In this document: positions 16,515 through 25,622 of the stretch, one piece after another
Layout: each line of letters begins with the position of its first letter
How positions within the stretch are numbered: the stretch's first letter is position 1
Assembly (NCBI RefSeq): GCF_029338375.1
Contig: NZ_CP119804.1
Location: 1,942,955-2,006,954, forward strand
DNA from: Halorussus lipolyticus
GTDB lineage: Archaea > Halobacteriota > Halobacteria > Halobacteriales > Haladaptataceae
DNA: 64,000 nt
Reading direction: 5' to 3'
Notes under the pieces: model-generated
What the model saw: the letters and a program-made list of their open reading frames with translations, nothing else
What the model was told of the DNA's origin: nothing
The model's database searches: none
Made by a program: the position numbers and the translations under genes

Positions 16515-17420
16515 ATGTTCGGAACCACCTCCCACCGACAGGTAGCGCTCGCCACGGCGCTGGTGGCACTCGCAGTCACCAGCGCAGTGGCCGGCGTCGC
16601 TGTCGCCCAACCCGACGTATCGAGCGACGAATCACCCTCCACCCCGACCGCGACCGGCGCGCTCTCCACTACAGCGAACGAGTCGGCCAAGAACGGGTCG
16701 CTCTCCGCGACCATCGTCCACGACGGCGACCGACTCACGTTCCGGCCGGCCGACGGCCAGAACGTCACCGTCCAAACGAACGCCGACGCCGGGACGAAAC
16801 TGAACCTCGTCCTCTGGGCGCGCGGCAACTACGTGGACCAGTATCAGGTCACGGTCGGCGAGGACGGCACCACGACGGTCGGTCTCGACCTCCGGACGAT
16901 GGAACCGGGGACCAACGTCTCGGTCACGGTTCGCCGCGACGGGCGAACCCTCGCGGAAGCGAACGGCGTCGTGACCGAATTCTCGGCCACCGTCGTCACC
17001 GCCGGCGAGCGCCTCGTCGTGCGCTCCGCCGCCAACCAGACCATCCGAGTCCGGACGAACGCTCCTCCCGGCACGGAACTCGTCGTGGTCGCAAAAGCCG
17101 GCGGCGAGTTCCTCAAGAGCCACCCCGTGGTCGTCGCCGATAACGGTACCGCGAGCGCCACCTTCGACTTCAGCGACGCGGCGTCGGGAACCGAGTTTCA
17201 GGCCTCGGTCCGCCGAGACGACGACAGCGAAACCGAGGGTATCGTGGTCAACGAGTCAGTCGAGGTCCAGACCGTGACGACGACTGAGACAACCGAAACG
17301 ACGGAAACGACCGAGACTACCGAGACCACCGAGACCACCGGCCCCGACGTGCCCGGATTCGGCGTGGCGAGTGCAATCTGCGCGCTCCTCGCCGGACTCG
17401 CACTCGCTCGCCGGACCTGA
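16515..17420 (+). CDS. secreted PGF-CTERM surface protein
   Basis: 301 aa. An N-terminal Sec signal (HRQVALATALVALAVTSAVAG) is cleaved near residue 33. Two or three repeated beta-sandwich-like domains follow, each with an NVTVQTNADAGTKL or TIRVRTNAPPGTEL type motif. A Thr-rich linker made of TTE repeats (about residues 253-275) probably carries O-glycans. The C-terminus PGFGVASAICALLAGLALARR is a PGF-CTERM sorting tail for archaeosortase ArtA cleavage and lipid anchoring. Function in the cell envelope unknown. Confidence 0.8.
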   Translation: MFGTTSHRQVALATALVALAVTSAVAGVAVAQPDVSSDESPSTPTATGALSTTANESAKNGSLSATIVHDGDRLTFRPADGQNVTVQTNADAGTKLNLVLWARGNYVDQYQVTVGEDGTTTVGLDLRTMEPGTNVSVTVRRDGRTLAEANGVVTEFSATVVTAGERLVVRSAANQTIRVRTNAPPGTELVVVAKAGGEFLKSHPVVVADNGTASATFDFSDAASGTEFQASVRRDDDSETEGIVVNESVEVQTVTTTETTETTETTETTETTETTGPDVPGFGVASAICALLAGLALARRT

Positions 17421-17502
17421 GCCTCCTCGCTGTTTCTCGTCGATAGCTTGGTCCCCGCGAGCAAACACAGGGATTTTAGCTCGCGCCTCCCACACAGCAG
17501 GC

Positions 17503-18600
17503 ATGGAAGACCGTTCTGTTGCGAACGTGGGCGTCGTGTTGGCCGGATTCGCGCTGACAGCGGCCGCGCTCCCTTGGGGAACCCCCGGCGTCGGCCCCGT
17601 CGAGAACGTCGCGCTGGCGGTTCTGGCCGGCGTCGCACTCGGCGCGTTCTCCCTCCGACGGCACGGCCTGCTGGCGCGTCGGTCCGGGTCGCTCGCGGCC
17701 GGCATCGCCAGCCTCGGGGTCGTAAGCTACACGGGAATCGCAACCGCCGGAACGCTCGCTGGCGGCAGTGGGTCGATGTCCTCGGTTTGGGGGCCGACGC
17801 TCGCACTCGTCGGCGGTCTCGGCGGCGTCATCGCGGCCTACGGCGACGGCCGAGGACTCCCCGAGTCGCTCGGGCAGGCCGTCAAAGCCACCGGGTGGAG
17901 CCTCGCGGTCGGATTCGCCGGCCTGTTCGCCATCGCGGTGTGGTCGAGCGTGCTGATTAGCGTGTTGTCGGGACTCCTCCCCGGCAATCCCGGCACGGCC
18001 TCGCAACTCGCGGTCGGCGCGCTCGGTCTCGGCCTCGGTACCGGGTCGATTGCACTCATCTACTTCCAGTGGACCGAGAAGACGGCCGCGTACCTCGACT
18101 TCCGGGTGCCGACCAAGCGAGACGTTGGCTACATCGTCGGCGGCGTCGTCGCCATCTTCGGCCTCCAGATGCTCATCTCGGTCGTCTTCTCGCAACTCGG
18201 CGTCCAGACGGCGAGCCACAGCGTCCAGCAGGCCGCGTCGGGTGGCAACGCCGAGGTGCTTCTCCTCATGATTCCGGCGTCGTGGCTGATTATCGGTCCC
18301 GGCGAGGAGTTGCTCTATCGCAACATCATCCAGAAGGAACTCTACGGGACCTTCGGCGGGTGGGGCGCGGTGCTGGTCGGCAGTTTCGTGTTCTCGCTGG
18401 CCCACATTCCGGCCTACGCCGCCGGGGCGACCACCGTCGCGGCGCTCGTCAGCACGCTCGGAGTCATCCTCTCGCTCTCGCTGGTCCTCGGGACGACCTA
18501 CCACCTGACGACCAACACCACCGTCGCGGCGCTGGTCCACGGGACCTACGACGCCGTCGTCTTCGGCGCGATGTACGTCCAGATGGCGGGCATGGCGTAG
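17503..18600 (+). CDS. CPBP family intramembrane metalloprotease
   Basis: 365-aa membrane protein with about 9-10 hydrophobic segments. The C-terminal CPBP/Abi domain shows all three signature motifs: EELLYRN (Glu-Glu-xxx-Arg), FVFSLAH and VHGTYD. In the wider family these carry out prenyl-protein processing or intramembrane proteolysis; the substrate here is unknown. The N-terminal half is a Gly/Ala-rich multi-TM extension. The stop codon lies inside the first unit of a short tandem repeat. Confidence 0.85.
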   Translation: MEDRSVANVGVVLAGFALTAAALPWGTPGVGPVENVALAVLAGVALGAFSLRRHGLLARRSGSLAAGIASLGVVSYTGIATAGTLAGGSGSMSSVWGPTLALVGGLGGVIAAYGDGRGLPESLGQAVKATGWSLAVGFAGLFAIAVWSSVLISVLSGLLPGNPGTASQLAVGALGLGLGTGSIALIYFQWTEKTAAYLDFRVPTKRDVGYIVGGVVAIFGLQMLISVVFSQLGVQTASHSVQQAASGGNAEVLLLMIPASWLIIGPGEELLYRNIIQKELYGTFGGWGAVLVGSFVFSLAHIPAYAAGATTVAALVSTLGVILSLSLVLGTTYHLTTNTTVAALVHGTYDAVVFGAMYVQMAGMA

Positions 18601-18637
18601 TGACGGGCATAGCGTAGTGCCCGGTATAGCGTAGCGA
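18588..18637 (+). repeat. short tandem repeat over the CPBP stop codon, with hairpin
   Basis: Three imperfect 16-18-bp units built on GGCATAGCGTAGTG run from 18588 to about 18637. The first unit supplies the last codons and the TAG stop of the protease gene. CGGGCA (18604-18609) pairs with TGCCCG (18618-18623), giving a hairpin that could shape the transcript end. Confidence 0.5.
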
Positions 18638-18770
18638 CGAACGTGACGTAACCGGCCGGAGGAGAGAGACGTTTGGAGTCGAAGCGAGACGAGTGTCGGC
18701 CGGGCGTCTGCCTCGCGTCTGCTCTGCGTCTGACGTAGATTTAACAGCTTCAACCACTTTTGAAAAGTTC

Positions 18771-18914
18771 ATGAAGCGCCGCTACTCGATACCCTGCGAG
18801 CGCGACCGAGCCAAACGCATCGAGGAGCTAGCTCGGGAGTACGACCTCACGACCCAAGAAGTCATCCAGCAACTCATCGAGGTCGGCCTCGAAGCAATCG
18901 AGGACGACGAATAG
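18771..18914 (+). CDS. 47-aa ribbon-helix-helix-like protein
   Basis: A very small protein, MKRRYSIPCERDRAKRIEEL onward, with helices containing REYDLTTQEVIQQLIEVGLEAI. The pattern is a beta strand followed by two helices, as in MetJ/Arc-type DNA-binding dimers. The ATG at 18771 follows an A-rich TTTTGAAAAG stretch. No partner toxin is adjacent. Probably a regulator. Confidence 0.55.
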   Translation: MKRRYSIPCERDRAKRIEELAREYDLTTQEVIQQLIEVGLEAIEDDE

Positions 18915-18950
18915 CGAGGGTCGAACGCCGGACGCGGAGCGGTCCGAGAG

Positions 18951-19415
18951 TCAGGCGTTCGACGGGTTCTTGCGGGTGAGTTCGCTCCCGCAGATGGGAC
19001 ACCGGTCCTTGTTCTCGTCGAACTCCCGGCCGCATCCCTGACACTGGAATCGCCAGTCGCGCTGTTCGGCGATACCCTCTTGGGCGATGACTTCGACGCT
19101 CACGTTCATGTGTTCGGCGACGTTCTGCATCGCGTAGTCGTCGGTGACGAGGTTGGCGTCGAGTTCGAAGGCGGCCGCGATGAGGCGAATGTCGGTGTCG
19201 GAGAGTTCGTCTAAGTCACCGGTCTCCCCGGCGGCCCGGCGAACTCGCTCGACAGCGCCGTCTTGGGGGATGTGGATGTGCATCCCGGAACCCTCCATGG
19301 CGTCGAAGCGATAGGCGCTCTCGTCTTCGAGTTCCTCCCGGACCATCGGGATGGTCGCGGTGTCTTCTGTCGTGTGATACTCGTTGATGAAGGCTGAGGA
19401 GTCTAGAACGTACAT
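18951..19415 (-). CDS. nob1: rRNA maturation endonuclease Nob1
   Basis: 154 aa. A PIN nuclease domain (VLDSSAFINEY, with acidic ELSDTDIRLIAAAFE and LVTDDYAMQN) is followed by a C-terminal rubredoxin-like zinc ribbon (CQGCGREF and CPICGS). This is the archaeal Nob1 that cleaves the 3' end of 16S rRNA during 30S assembly. Its ATG directly abuts the stop codon of the PRC-barrel gene, so the two are an operon. Confidence 0.9.
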   Translation of the reverse strand: MYVLDSSAFINEYHTTEDTATIPMVREELEDESAYRFDAMEGSGMHIHIPQDGAVERVRRAAGETGDLDELSDTDIRLIAAAFELDANLVTDDYAMQNVAEHMNVSVEVIAQEGIAEQRDWRFQCQGCGREFDENKDRCPICGSELTRKNPSNA

Positions 19416-19661
19416 TTACCGCTGAACGACGATGTAGTCTTTTACTGCCTGCACACGCTGGACGGGGACTTGAAACCGACCCTGTTCGTCGGCGCTGAAC
19501 TCCACCGCGTCGCGTTGCAGTTGTTCGTCCGGTTCCACCAGAAGGTCCGCGAGTTCTCCCGTCTTGAGGTCCATGGTGATGTTGTACAACATGCCGAGTT
19601 CCGTTCCGTCTGACCCCATGACGGCCTTCCCCGAGAGGTTTTCGGCGAGGATTTCTGGCAT
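19416..19661 (-). CDS. PRC-barrel domain protein
   Basis: 81-aa single PRC-barrel: MPEILAENLSGKAVMGSDGT, LGMLYNITMDLKTGELADLLVEPDE, then VPVQRVQAVKDYIVV. The fold is related to the RimM ribosome-assembly domain, which fits its position immediately upstream of nob1 with no intergenic base. A role in rRNA processing is inferred from context and conserved pairing. Confidence 0.85.
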   Translation of the reverse strand: MPEILAENLSGKAVMGSDGTELGMLYNITMDLKTGELADLLVEPDEQLQRDAVEFSADEQGRFQVPVQRVQAVKDYIVVQR

Positions 19662-20201
19662 ATCGGGGGTTACTGAATGCTTCTATATAAAGGATAGGGG
19701 GAGCGACGTGAAGCATTCTGAAGCGACGCGCCGAAGGGCGTTTCGCCTCCCCACTCGGTCACGTCCGCGGGTCGGCGTCCTCCTCGGTACCGGAGACGAA
19801 CCGCGTCTTCCGAGCGTTGCGAATCGAAGCGCACACTCGCTTCGTTCGCGGACCGCAATCGAGCGGCCCTTCATCCACCCGTCGTGGACTCGTCGGCCTG
19901 CCGTAGCGGGTAAAGAACACCATAGGTTTGTTTAGAAAATAAAAATATATGGTCAATGTTTATTTATGTATCTCGTGGTCGAGACGACCGGCGTTGCTAG
20001 CGTCCGCGTCACCGTGCGCTCGGTCCGCCGACCGTGAACGTGGGCCTCCTCCGTCGGCCCGTCTCGGTCTGTCTGTCGTCCTCCCTGCCCCTTCCCGGCG
20101 CGTCGGTCGCGCAGACCGGGCAATCCGGGGCATGCGATGGAGTTAAATGCCACGCGCAGTACCTCTTGAGTAAGAAACCTTCTTTCCCCGGTGGTAGACC
20201 T
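19662..20201. other. intergenic region between PRC-barrel and aIF5B genes
   Basis: 540 bp without a convincing gene. A long imperfect hairpin occupies 19819-19849: GCGAATCGAAGCG pairs with CGCTTCGTTCGC with one bulged base. AT-rich DNA follows at 19925-19970. The last 200 bp are GC-rich but low in coding character. TTAAAT at 20143-20148 is the best TATA candidate for the downstream factor gene, giving a leader of about 30 nt. Confidence 0.55.
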
Positions 20202-22004
20202 ATGCCTGATACAGATGCACGCGAGAACGAGCAAGGTCTGCGAACCCCAATCGTCGCCGTACTGGGCCACGTAGACCACGGCAAGACTAGCCTTTTGGAC
20301 AAGATTCGCGGTTCGACGGTTATCGAGGGTGAGGCCGGTGCGATTACCCAGCACATCGGGGCCACCGCCATCCCGCTCGACGTGGTGTCGAAGGTGGCGG
20401 GAAGCCTCGTCAACCCCGACGACTTCGACCTGCCGGGCCTGCTGTTCATCGACACGCCGGGCCACCACTCGTTCACGACCCTGCGGTCGCGGGGCGGCGC
20501 GCTGGCCGACATCGCCATCCTCGTCGTGGACGTGAACGACGGCTTCCAGCCACAGACCTTGGAGGCCATCAACATCCTCAAGCAGTCCCAGACCCCCTTC
20601 GTCGTCGCGGCGAACAAAATCGACACCGTGCCGGGGTGGAAGCCCAACGAGGACATGCCCATCCAGCAGACCAAAGAGCAACAGAGCGACCGTGTTCAGG
20701 GCGACATGGACGAGAAGCTATACGAGATTATCGGCGAACTCTCGGACCAAGGCTTCTCGGCGGACATGTACTGGCGGGTGCAGGACTTCCGAGGTAACAT
20801 CGGCGTGGTCCCGGTCAGCGCAGAGACCGGCGAGGGCGTCCCGGACCTGCTGACCGTCCTGATGGGTCTGGCCCAGCGATACCTCAAGGAGGACATGGCC
20901 ATCGACGTGTCCGGTCCCGGCGCTGGGACCGTCCTCGAAGTCAAAGAGGAGAAGGGCTTCGGCACCACCCTCGACGTGGTGCTGTACGACGGGACCGTCC
21001 GGGAGGACGAGACCATCGTGGTCGGCGGAAAGAACGACCCCATCGTGACCGACGTGCGCGCCCTGCTGAAGCCGCGACCGCTCGCCGAGATTCGGACCGA
21101 AGACCGGTTCGAGAACGTGAACGAAATCGCGGCCGCGGCGGGTGTCAAAATCGCCGCGCCCGAGTTGGACGACGCGATGGCCGGCGCGCCGGTCCGGGTC
21201 GTCCGCGACCGGGACATCGACGAGGTCATCGCCGAGGTCCGGGCCGAACTCTCCGAAATCGAGGTCAGCACCCAAGAGCAGGGCGTCGTCGTCAAAGCTG
21301 ACACCCTCGGGAGTCTGGAGGCCATCGCCAACGCGATGGAGGAGGCCGAGATTCCCGTGATGCGCGCCGAAGTCGGCGACGTGGCTCCTCGGGACATCAG
21401 CGTGGCCTCGACCGCAAACGAGGAGAAACACGAGACCATCCTCGCGTTCAACGTGGACGTGCTGGCCGACGCCGAGAAACAGGCCGAGCAGGACGACGTG
21501 AAGATTTTCGAGAGCGACGTCATCTATCGCCTCATCGAGGAGTACGAGGAGTACGTCGAGGAGATGGAGAAGGCACAGCAGGAGACGGTGCTGGACAACA
21601 TCACCCGGCCCGCTCGGTTCCAAATTCTGCAGGACCACACCTTCCGCCAGAACGACCCCGCGGTGGTCGGCGTCGAAATCCTCTCGGGCACCGTCAAGAA
21701 GAACAGCAACGTCGTCAAGTTCGAGGGCAACGACCCCACTCGCGTCGGCCAACTCAAGGGGATTCAGGAGCAGGGCGACGACGTGGACGAGGCCCGGAGC
21801 GGCAACCGGGTCAGCGTGGCCATCGACGGGCCGACGGTCGGCAGGCAAATCGAGGAGGGCGACGAACTCTGGATAGAGATTCCCGAGAAGCACGCCAAGA
21901 TTCTGGAGCAGGAACTTGCCGACGACATTCCGGTAGACGAGTTGGAGGCGCTTCAGATGTACCTCGACAAACAGCGCAAGCGCGACCCCTTCTGGGGCAA
22001 GTAA
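20202..22004 (+). CDS. infB: translation initiation factor aIF5B (IF-2)
   Basis: 600-aa GTPase that promotes ribosomal subunit joining. The G domain has GHVDHGKTS (G1), DTPGHHSF (G3) and NKID (G4) within residues 20-150. Domains II to IV follow, with an [19 protein letters not shown] stretch mid-protein and a C-terminal helix ending KRDPFWGK. Length is normal and there is no intein at the G1 loop, a site where some archaeal copies carry one. The ATG follows a spacer lacking a strong Shine-Dalgarno. Confidence 0.95.
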   Translation: MPDTDARENEQGLRTPIVAVLGHVDHGKTSLLDKIRGSTVIEGEAGAITQHIGATAIPLDVVSKVAGSLVNPDDFDLPGLLFIDTPGHHSFTTLRSRGGALADIAILVVDVNDGFQPQTLEAINILKQSQTPFVVAANKIDTVPGWKPNEDMPIQQTKEQQSDRVQGDMDEKLYEIIGELSDQGFSADMYWRVQDFRGNIGVVPVSAETGEGVPDLLTVLMGLAQRYLKEDMAIDVSGPGAGTVLEVKEEKGFGTTLDVVLYDGTVREDETIVVGGKNDPIVTDVRALLKPRPLAEIRTEDRFENVNEIAAAAGVKIAAPELDDAMAGAPVRVVRDRDIDEVIAEVRAELSEIEVSTQEQGVVVKADTLGSLEAIANAMEEAEIPVMRAEVGDVAPRDISVASTANEEKHETILAFNVDVLADAEKQAEQDDVKIFESDVIYRLIEEYEEYVEEMEKAQQETVLDNITRPARFQILQDHTFRQNDPAVVGVEILSGTVKKNSNVVKFEGNDPTRVGQLKGIQEQGDDVDEARSGNRVSVAIDGPTVGRQIEEGDELWIEIPEKHAKILEQELADDIPVDELEALQMYLDKQRKRDPFWGK

Positions 22005-22032
22005 CGCTCTCGCGGCCGACGACCGGAGCTGA

Positions 22033-22037
22033 TTTTT
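22033..22037 (+). terminator. T-tract after aIF5B gene
   Basis: TTTTT begins 29 nt past the stop codon after a GC-rich stretch, a plausible archaeal intrinsic terminator. Confidence 0.4.
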
Positions 22038-22292
22038 CTGCGATTTAGTCTGCAAGCGACTGCTTCGACCGGACCGTCTCGGCGTCTGAACGCCGGGGAA
22101 CTTATAAAAGCCTAGCCTTATTTCTCATTGTTTATTCATCGCGTCGGTTCGTTTACTACGGGAGTTAAAATAAACGCCGAGCGAGCGGATTTGTCGCGTT
22201 CGAGCGTCGAGACCGTAGTTTTAAACGGTCTGAACGGCGTAAACGGGGTTCTCCTTTGAAGTGGCATCCGTCGCTCACCGCCGAGTGGAGCA

Positions 22293-23288
22293 ATGACCGA
22301 ACGCAGTACGACGCGACGACGATTCCTGAAGGCATCGACAGCGACGGTCGCAACCGCCGCCCTTCCCGCGACTGCGACCGCCGCGGAAGGATGGACGGTC
22401 GCCGAGACACCGTCGGACACGTCCGACGAGCCTTGGCAAACTGCCAAGACCCCCACCGGAAACACCCTCTACGACGTGGAGTACGCGAGCGGCACGGCGT
22501 ACGCTGTCGGCGCTGGTGGCGTCGCCATCCGCCGGACCGCAGACGGCTGGCGGAAGGTCTTCGACGGCGGCGTCACCGGCAACGGCAACTCGCTCTACGG
22601 CGCGGACGTGACCGACGACGGCGAGCGCATCTGGTTCGTCGGGTCGTCCGGCGCAGTCGGCGAGTACGACGTGGAGACGGGTACCCTCTACGACCACTCG
22701 AAGCCGACCGGTAGCACGAACAACTTCAACGACGTGTCCGTGACCGGGCAGGCCGGCGAGGCCAACGTCTACGTCGCGGGCGACTCGGGCAAAATCTACT
22801 ACAGCTTCGAGAACGGCGCGTCCCAGACGTGGAACTACGTCACGCCCGGTAGCGGTGCCGGGCTCTCGGCCATCGACTTCCACGACGTGAAGTCGGGCCA
22901 CGTCGTGGACACCAACCAGAAGGTGTTCCAGACCAGCGACGGCGTCTCCTACGACAACATCGGCATCGCCAACGCCAACGTCAACTTCTACGGCGTGGAC
23001 AGCGACGCGCCCGACGACGTGTGGGTCTCGGGCGGGGGCGGCATGGTCTTCCACTGGGACGGTGCCAACTGGACGCCGACCGACCTCGGCGACGCGGGTC
23101 TGAAGGACATCGAGGTCACGGACGACGACCAAGACGGCTTCACGGTCGGCGGCGGCGGGAAGGCCTTCGACCTCTCGTCGGGCAAGTGGGCGCAGGACGC
23201 CACGCCCACCGGCCAGAACCTGAAGGCGGTCGTCCGCGGCGACGTGAACGTCGCGGTCGGTGCCGGCGGCACCGTCATCGAGAACTGA
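22293..23288 (+). CDS. Tat-exported beta-propeller protein
   Basis: 331 aa. It starts with a perfect twin-arginine signal (TTRRRFLKASTATVATAALPATATA) cleaved near residue 31. The mature part is made of 6-7 repeated blades of the type LYDVEYASGTAYAVGAGGVA, VYVAGDSGKIYYS and DVWVSGGGGMVFHWDG. This is a BNR/Ycf48-like propeller. It is extracellular, probably acting as a binding scaffold; the ligand is unknown. A TTTTAAAC stretch 70 bp upstream may be the promoter. Confidence 0.8.
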   Translation: MTERSTTRRRFLKASTATVATAALPATATAAEGWTVAETPSDTSDEPWQTAKTPTGNTLYDVEYASGTAYAVGAGGVAIRRTADGWRKVFDGGVTGNGNSLYGADVTDDGERIWFVGSSGAVGEYDVETGTLYDHSKPTGSTNNFNDVSVTGQAGEANVYVAGDSGKIYYSFENGASQTWNYVTPGSGAGLSAIDFHDVKSGHVVDTNQKVFQTSDGVSYDNIGIANANVNFYGVDSDAPDDVWVSGGGGMVFHWDGANWTPTDLGDAGLKDIEVTDDDQDGFTVGGGGKAFDLSSGKWAQDATPTGQNLKAVVRGDVNVAVGAGGTVIEN

Positions 23289-23580
23289 GTCGGCGAGTCC
23301 GCGCTTTCCACGTCGGCCTCCACGGCCACCGACGCGAAGACGGCGACCCGTCCGTCAGCACGCTCCCCTGTCCATTCCTCTCGCCGACTCGGAGTCGTCC
23401 CCTATCTCGCCGCTCTGAGAACGTAAAGAAATAATTGTATATTCTTTGCACGTAATATTCTTCCCCTAACGAATGTAAAAGATTCTTCCGTCGGTCGGAC
23501 GCCCTCGGGCACTCGCCGCTACCACCTAGCGATAATTTTTAGTCGAACCGGACCGTATTCTCCCACTGGAAGGTGATTTC

Positions 23581-23853
23581 ATGCTCGGGCAAAACCTACT
23601 ACCCAGTGGTAACGCCGGAGTACCGTCGCTGTCGTACTACGACCTCGTTCTCGCGCTTCTGCCGGTCCCGCTGGTGGTCGGCCTGCTCGTCGGAAAATTC
23701 GCTGGGATTCCGCTCTCGACGGGCGTGTCGGCTGGCGCGGTGCTGTCCGCGATTGGCGTCGGCCACGTCCTCTTTCGGGACCCACCGACGCGGCGCGGCC
23801 CGCGCAGGGGGAACGGCGGTCCTCGCGGCAGAGTCGGCGGACGGTCAGCGTGA
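23581..23853 (+). CDS. two-TM small membrane protein
   Basis: 90 aa with hydrophobic segments at about 20-40 and 47-65 and a basic, Gly/Arg-rich C-terminal tail (DPPTRRGPRRGN). The AGGTGAT just before the ATG is a good Shine-Dalgarno match and fixes the start. Function unknown. Confidence 0.6.
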   Translation: MLGQNLLPSGNAGVPSLSYYDLVLALLPVPLVVGLLVGKFAGIPLSTGVSAGAVLSAIGVGHVLFRDPPTRRGPRRGNGGPRGRVGGRSA

Positions 23854-23865
23854 GTCGAGGTCTGC

Positions 23866-24258
23866 CTACCGAGCGGTCGGCGTGATGTCGTCGCCCATCA
23901 CCTGCTTGACCTGCATCGCGGCGCTGGCCGCGAGGCCACGAGCCACTTCGTCCTCCTCGTGAGTTTCGAGGTCGTTACCGTCGAAATCTTCGAGGCCCGG
24001 TTGGAACCCGGCGCTGACCGGGCGGCCGACCGGCGGTTGGACAGAGACTTGAGCCTGCGCGCCGTTGCCGTTGTCGGCGACTTTCGACCCGACGACGTAC
24101 TCGTCGGGGAGAAACTCGCGGGTCAGAGTCGCAATCGCGGTGATACTGTCGCGGAGCGACTCCTTCTGCTCGGGGGAGAGGTCCGGCACGTCGTTGCTGG
24201 CACGCTTACCGGCCGGGGCCTTTCCGGGAACGCCCGCGTAGGGGGTATTTCCGTTCAT
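23866..24258 (-). CDS. DUF5811-like haloarchaeal protein
   Basis: 130-aa soluble acidic protein opening with MNGNTPYAGVPGKAPAGKRA, then a helix (PEQKESLRDSITAIATLTREFLPDEY) and a strand region (AQVSVQPPVGRPVSAGF). I recall this pattern as DUF5811, a family confined to haloarchaea with no known role. It is transcribed in the same direction as the arginine decarboxylase gene with an 81-bp gap. Confidence 0.65.
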   Translation of the reverse strand: MNGNTPYAGVPGKAPAGKRASNDVPDLSPEQKESLRDSITAIATLTREFLPDEYVVGSKVADNGNGAQAQVSVQPPVGRPVSAGFQPGLEDFDGNDLETHEEDEVARGLAASAAMQVKQVMGDDITPTAR

Positions 24259-24339
24259 CTATCTGCTGAGCGTGAGTTAGTGCCCGACGTAATAAAAGTT
24301 CTCGGCTTCGGCAGGGCATGTCACGGAATCGGTTCCCGA

Positions 24340-24858
24340 TTAGCAAATCGGCTCGCTGTCGCCGTAGACCGCCAGCACGACCGCCGTGGCGTAGGTGCCC
24401 GACTCGGCGTCGGTCGTCGCGGTCCGAATCTCCTCGTCGGTAAACTCCCAATCGCGGAGGTCCCGGCCCGCTGTGAGACCGGTTCGGACGCGCTCGGCGA
24501 CTGCTTCGGGGTCGGCCTCGCCCGCGCTTTCGTAGAACAGGCCGGGGCCGGTCTCGTCCGCCGAATCGTCCTCGGCGTCCGCTCCCGATTCGGCCTCGGT
24601 CGTGGTCCACCCGAGTCCGGCCGAGACCGTGCCGGGGCCAGCGCGAGTGGCGCGGGCCTCCACGACCGTCAGGCGCTCACCGGCGGGACCGAGATTTGGG
24701 GCCGTGCCGACCTCCTCGACCTCGGCGTTGGCCGGAATCACCGAGGAGACCGCGACGAGGTTGTAGTTGTGGAGGTTGGCGTCGGCCAGCGCGGCGTCGT
24801 AGGAGGACATCTCGGTGGGTCCGGTCCCGGTGCCCCACGCGACCCGAATCGTACTCAT
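24340..24858 (-). CDS. pdaD: pyruvoyl-dependent arginine decarboxylase
   Basis: 172-aa proenzyme making agmatine from arginine; in archaea agmatine feeds polyamines and agmatidine in tRNA-Ile2. The self-cleavage site is the Ser-Ser pair in LVAVSSVIPANAEVEEVG near residues 38-41, where the second Ser becomes the pyruvoyl group. The C-terminal part has GLGWTTTEAE and a final TYATAVVLAVYGDSEP strand. The acidic insertion at about 105-118 looks like a halophilic loop. The ATG at 24856-24858 gives the standard MSTIRVAWGTGTG start. Confidence 0.9.
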   Translation of the reverse strand: MSTIRVAWGTGTGPTEMSSYDAALADANLHNYNLVAVSSVIPANAEVEEVGTAPNLGPAGERLTVVEARATRAGPGTVSAGLGWTTTEAESGADAEDDSADETGPGLFYESAGEADPEAVAERVRTGLTAGRDLRDWEFTDEEIRTATTDAESGTYATAVVLAVYGDSEPIC

Positions 24859-24993
24859 GTCCGAAACCAGTCGGCGCGGGAGGTAAGGGGTTGCGATTTC
24901 AGAGCTGTCAAACGGGCGATTCGGAACAGGGTTCCCGACTTCCGCCGAACCAACACCCATAACCCCGACCCACTCCGAGCGAGAGCCACGAGC

Positions 24994-25533
24994 ATGACCA
25001 TCAGGTTCGTCACGAGCAACGAGGGGAAAGTCGAGGAGGCCCGCGAGTACCTCACCGACGACGTGGAGCAGGTCAACTACGACTACACCGAAATCCAGAG
25101 CGACGACCTCGCGGAAATCGCAGTCGCCGGGGCGAAGGAAGCCTTCGAGGACACCGGCGGCGAGGACCCCGTGGTCGTGGACGACGCTGGCCTGTTCGTG
25201 GACGCGCTGGGTGGCTTTCCGGGGCCGTACTCGTCGTATGTCGAGGATACTGTGGGAGTAGAACGCGTCTGGAAACTGGCAGAGCGGGAGGAGAACCGGC
25301 GAGCGCGCTTCCGGTGCGTGGTGGCTTACTACGACGGCGAGGAGGCCCAAACATTCGACGGTTCGGTGCCGGGTCGCATCGTCGCGCCCCGCGGAGACGG
25401 CGGGTTCGGTTACGACCCCATCTTCGAACACGAGGGGACGACGATGGCGGAGATGAGTACCGAGCGCAAGAACGCGATTTCCCACCGCGGTCGGGCGCTG
25501 GCGAAGTTCGCGGACTGGTTGGCCGAGAACTGA
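24994..25533 (+). CDS. non-canonical purine NTP pyrophosphatase (RdgB/HAM1)
   Basis: 179-aa ITP/XTP pyrophosphatase that cleans the nucleotide pool. FVTSNEGKVEEAREYL is the substrate-binding N-terminus, VVVDDAGLFVDALGGFPGPYS holds the catalytic Asp pair, and GGFGYDPIFEHEGTTMAEMS plus KNAISHRGRALAKF complete the family signature. Divergent from the pdaD gene across 135 bp. Complete and normal in length. Confidence 0.93.
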   Translation: MTIRFVTSNEGKVEEAREYLTDDVEQVNYDYTEIQSDDLAEIAVAGAKEAFEDTGGEDPVVVDDAGLFVDALGGFPGPYSSYVEDTVGVERVWKLAEREENRRARFRCVVAYYDGEEAQTFDGSVPGRIVAPRGDGGFGYDPIFEHEGTTMAEMSTERKNAISHRGRALAKFADWLAEN

Positions 25534-25622
25534 GGAGCGCGCTTTCCGGTCGATGCGTCGAGATTCCGAACCGCGAGAGTCTATTACCAAACGGATAAAT
25601 AGTTGCAAATTAAGACTCGCCC

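Noticed and set aside
20202..22004. Possible intein in aIF5B
   Set aside because: The G1 loop (GHVDHGKTS) is continuous and the protein is 600 aa, the normal length without an intein.
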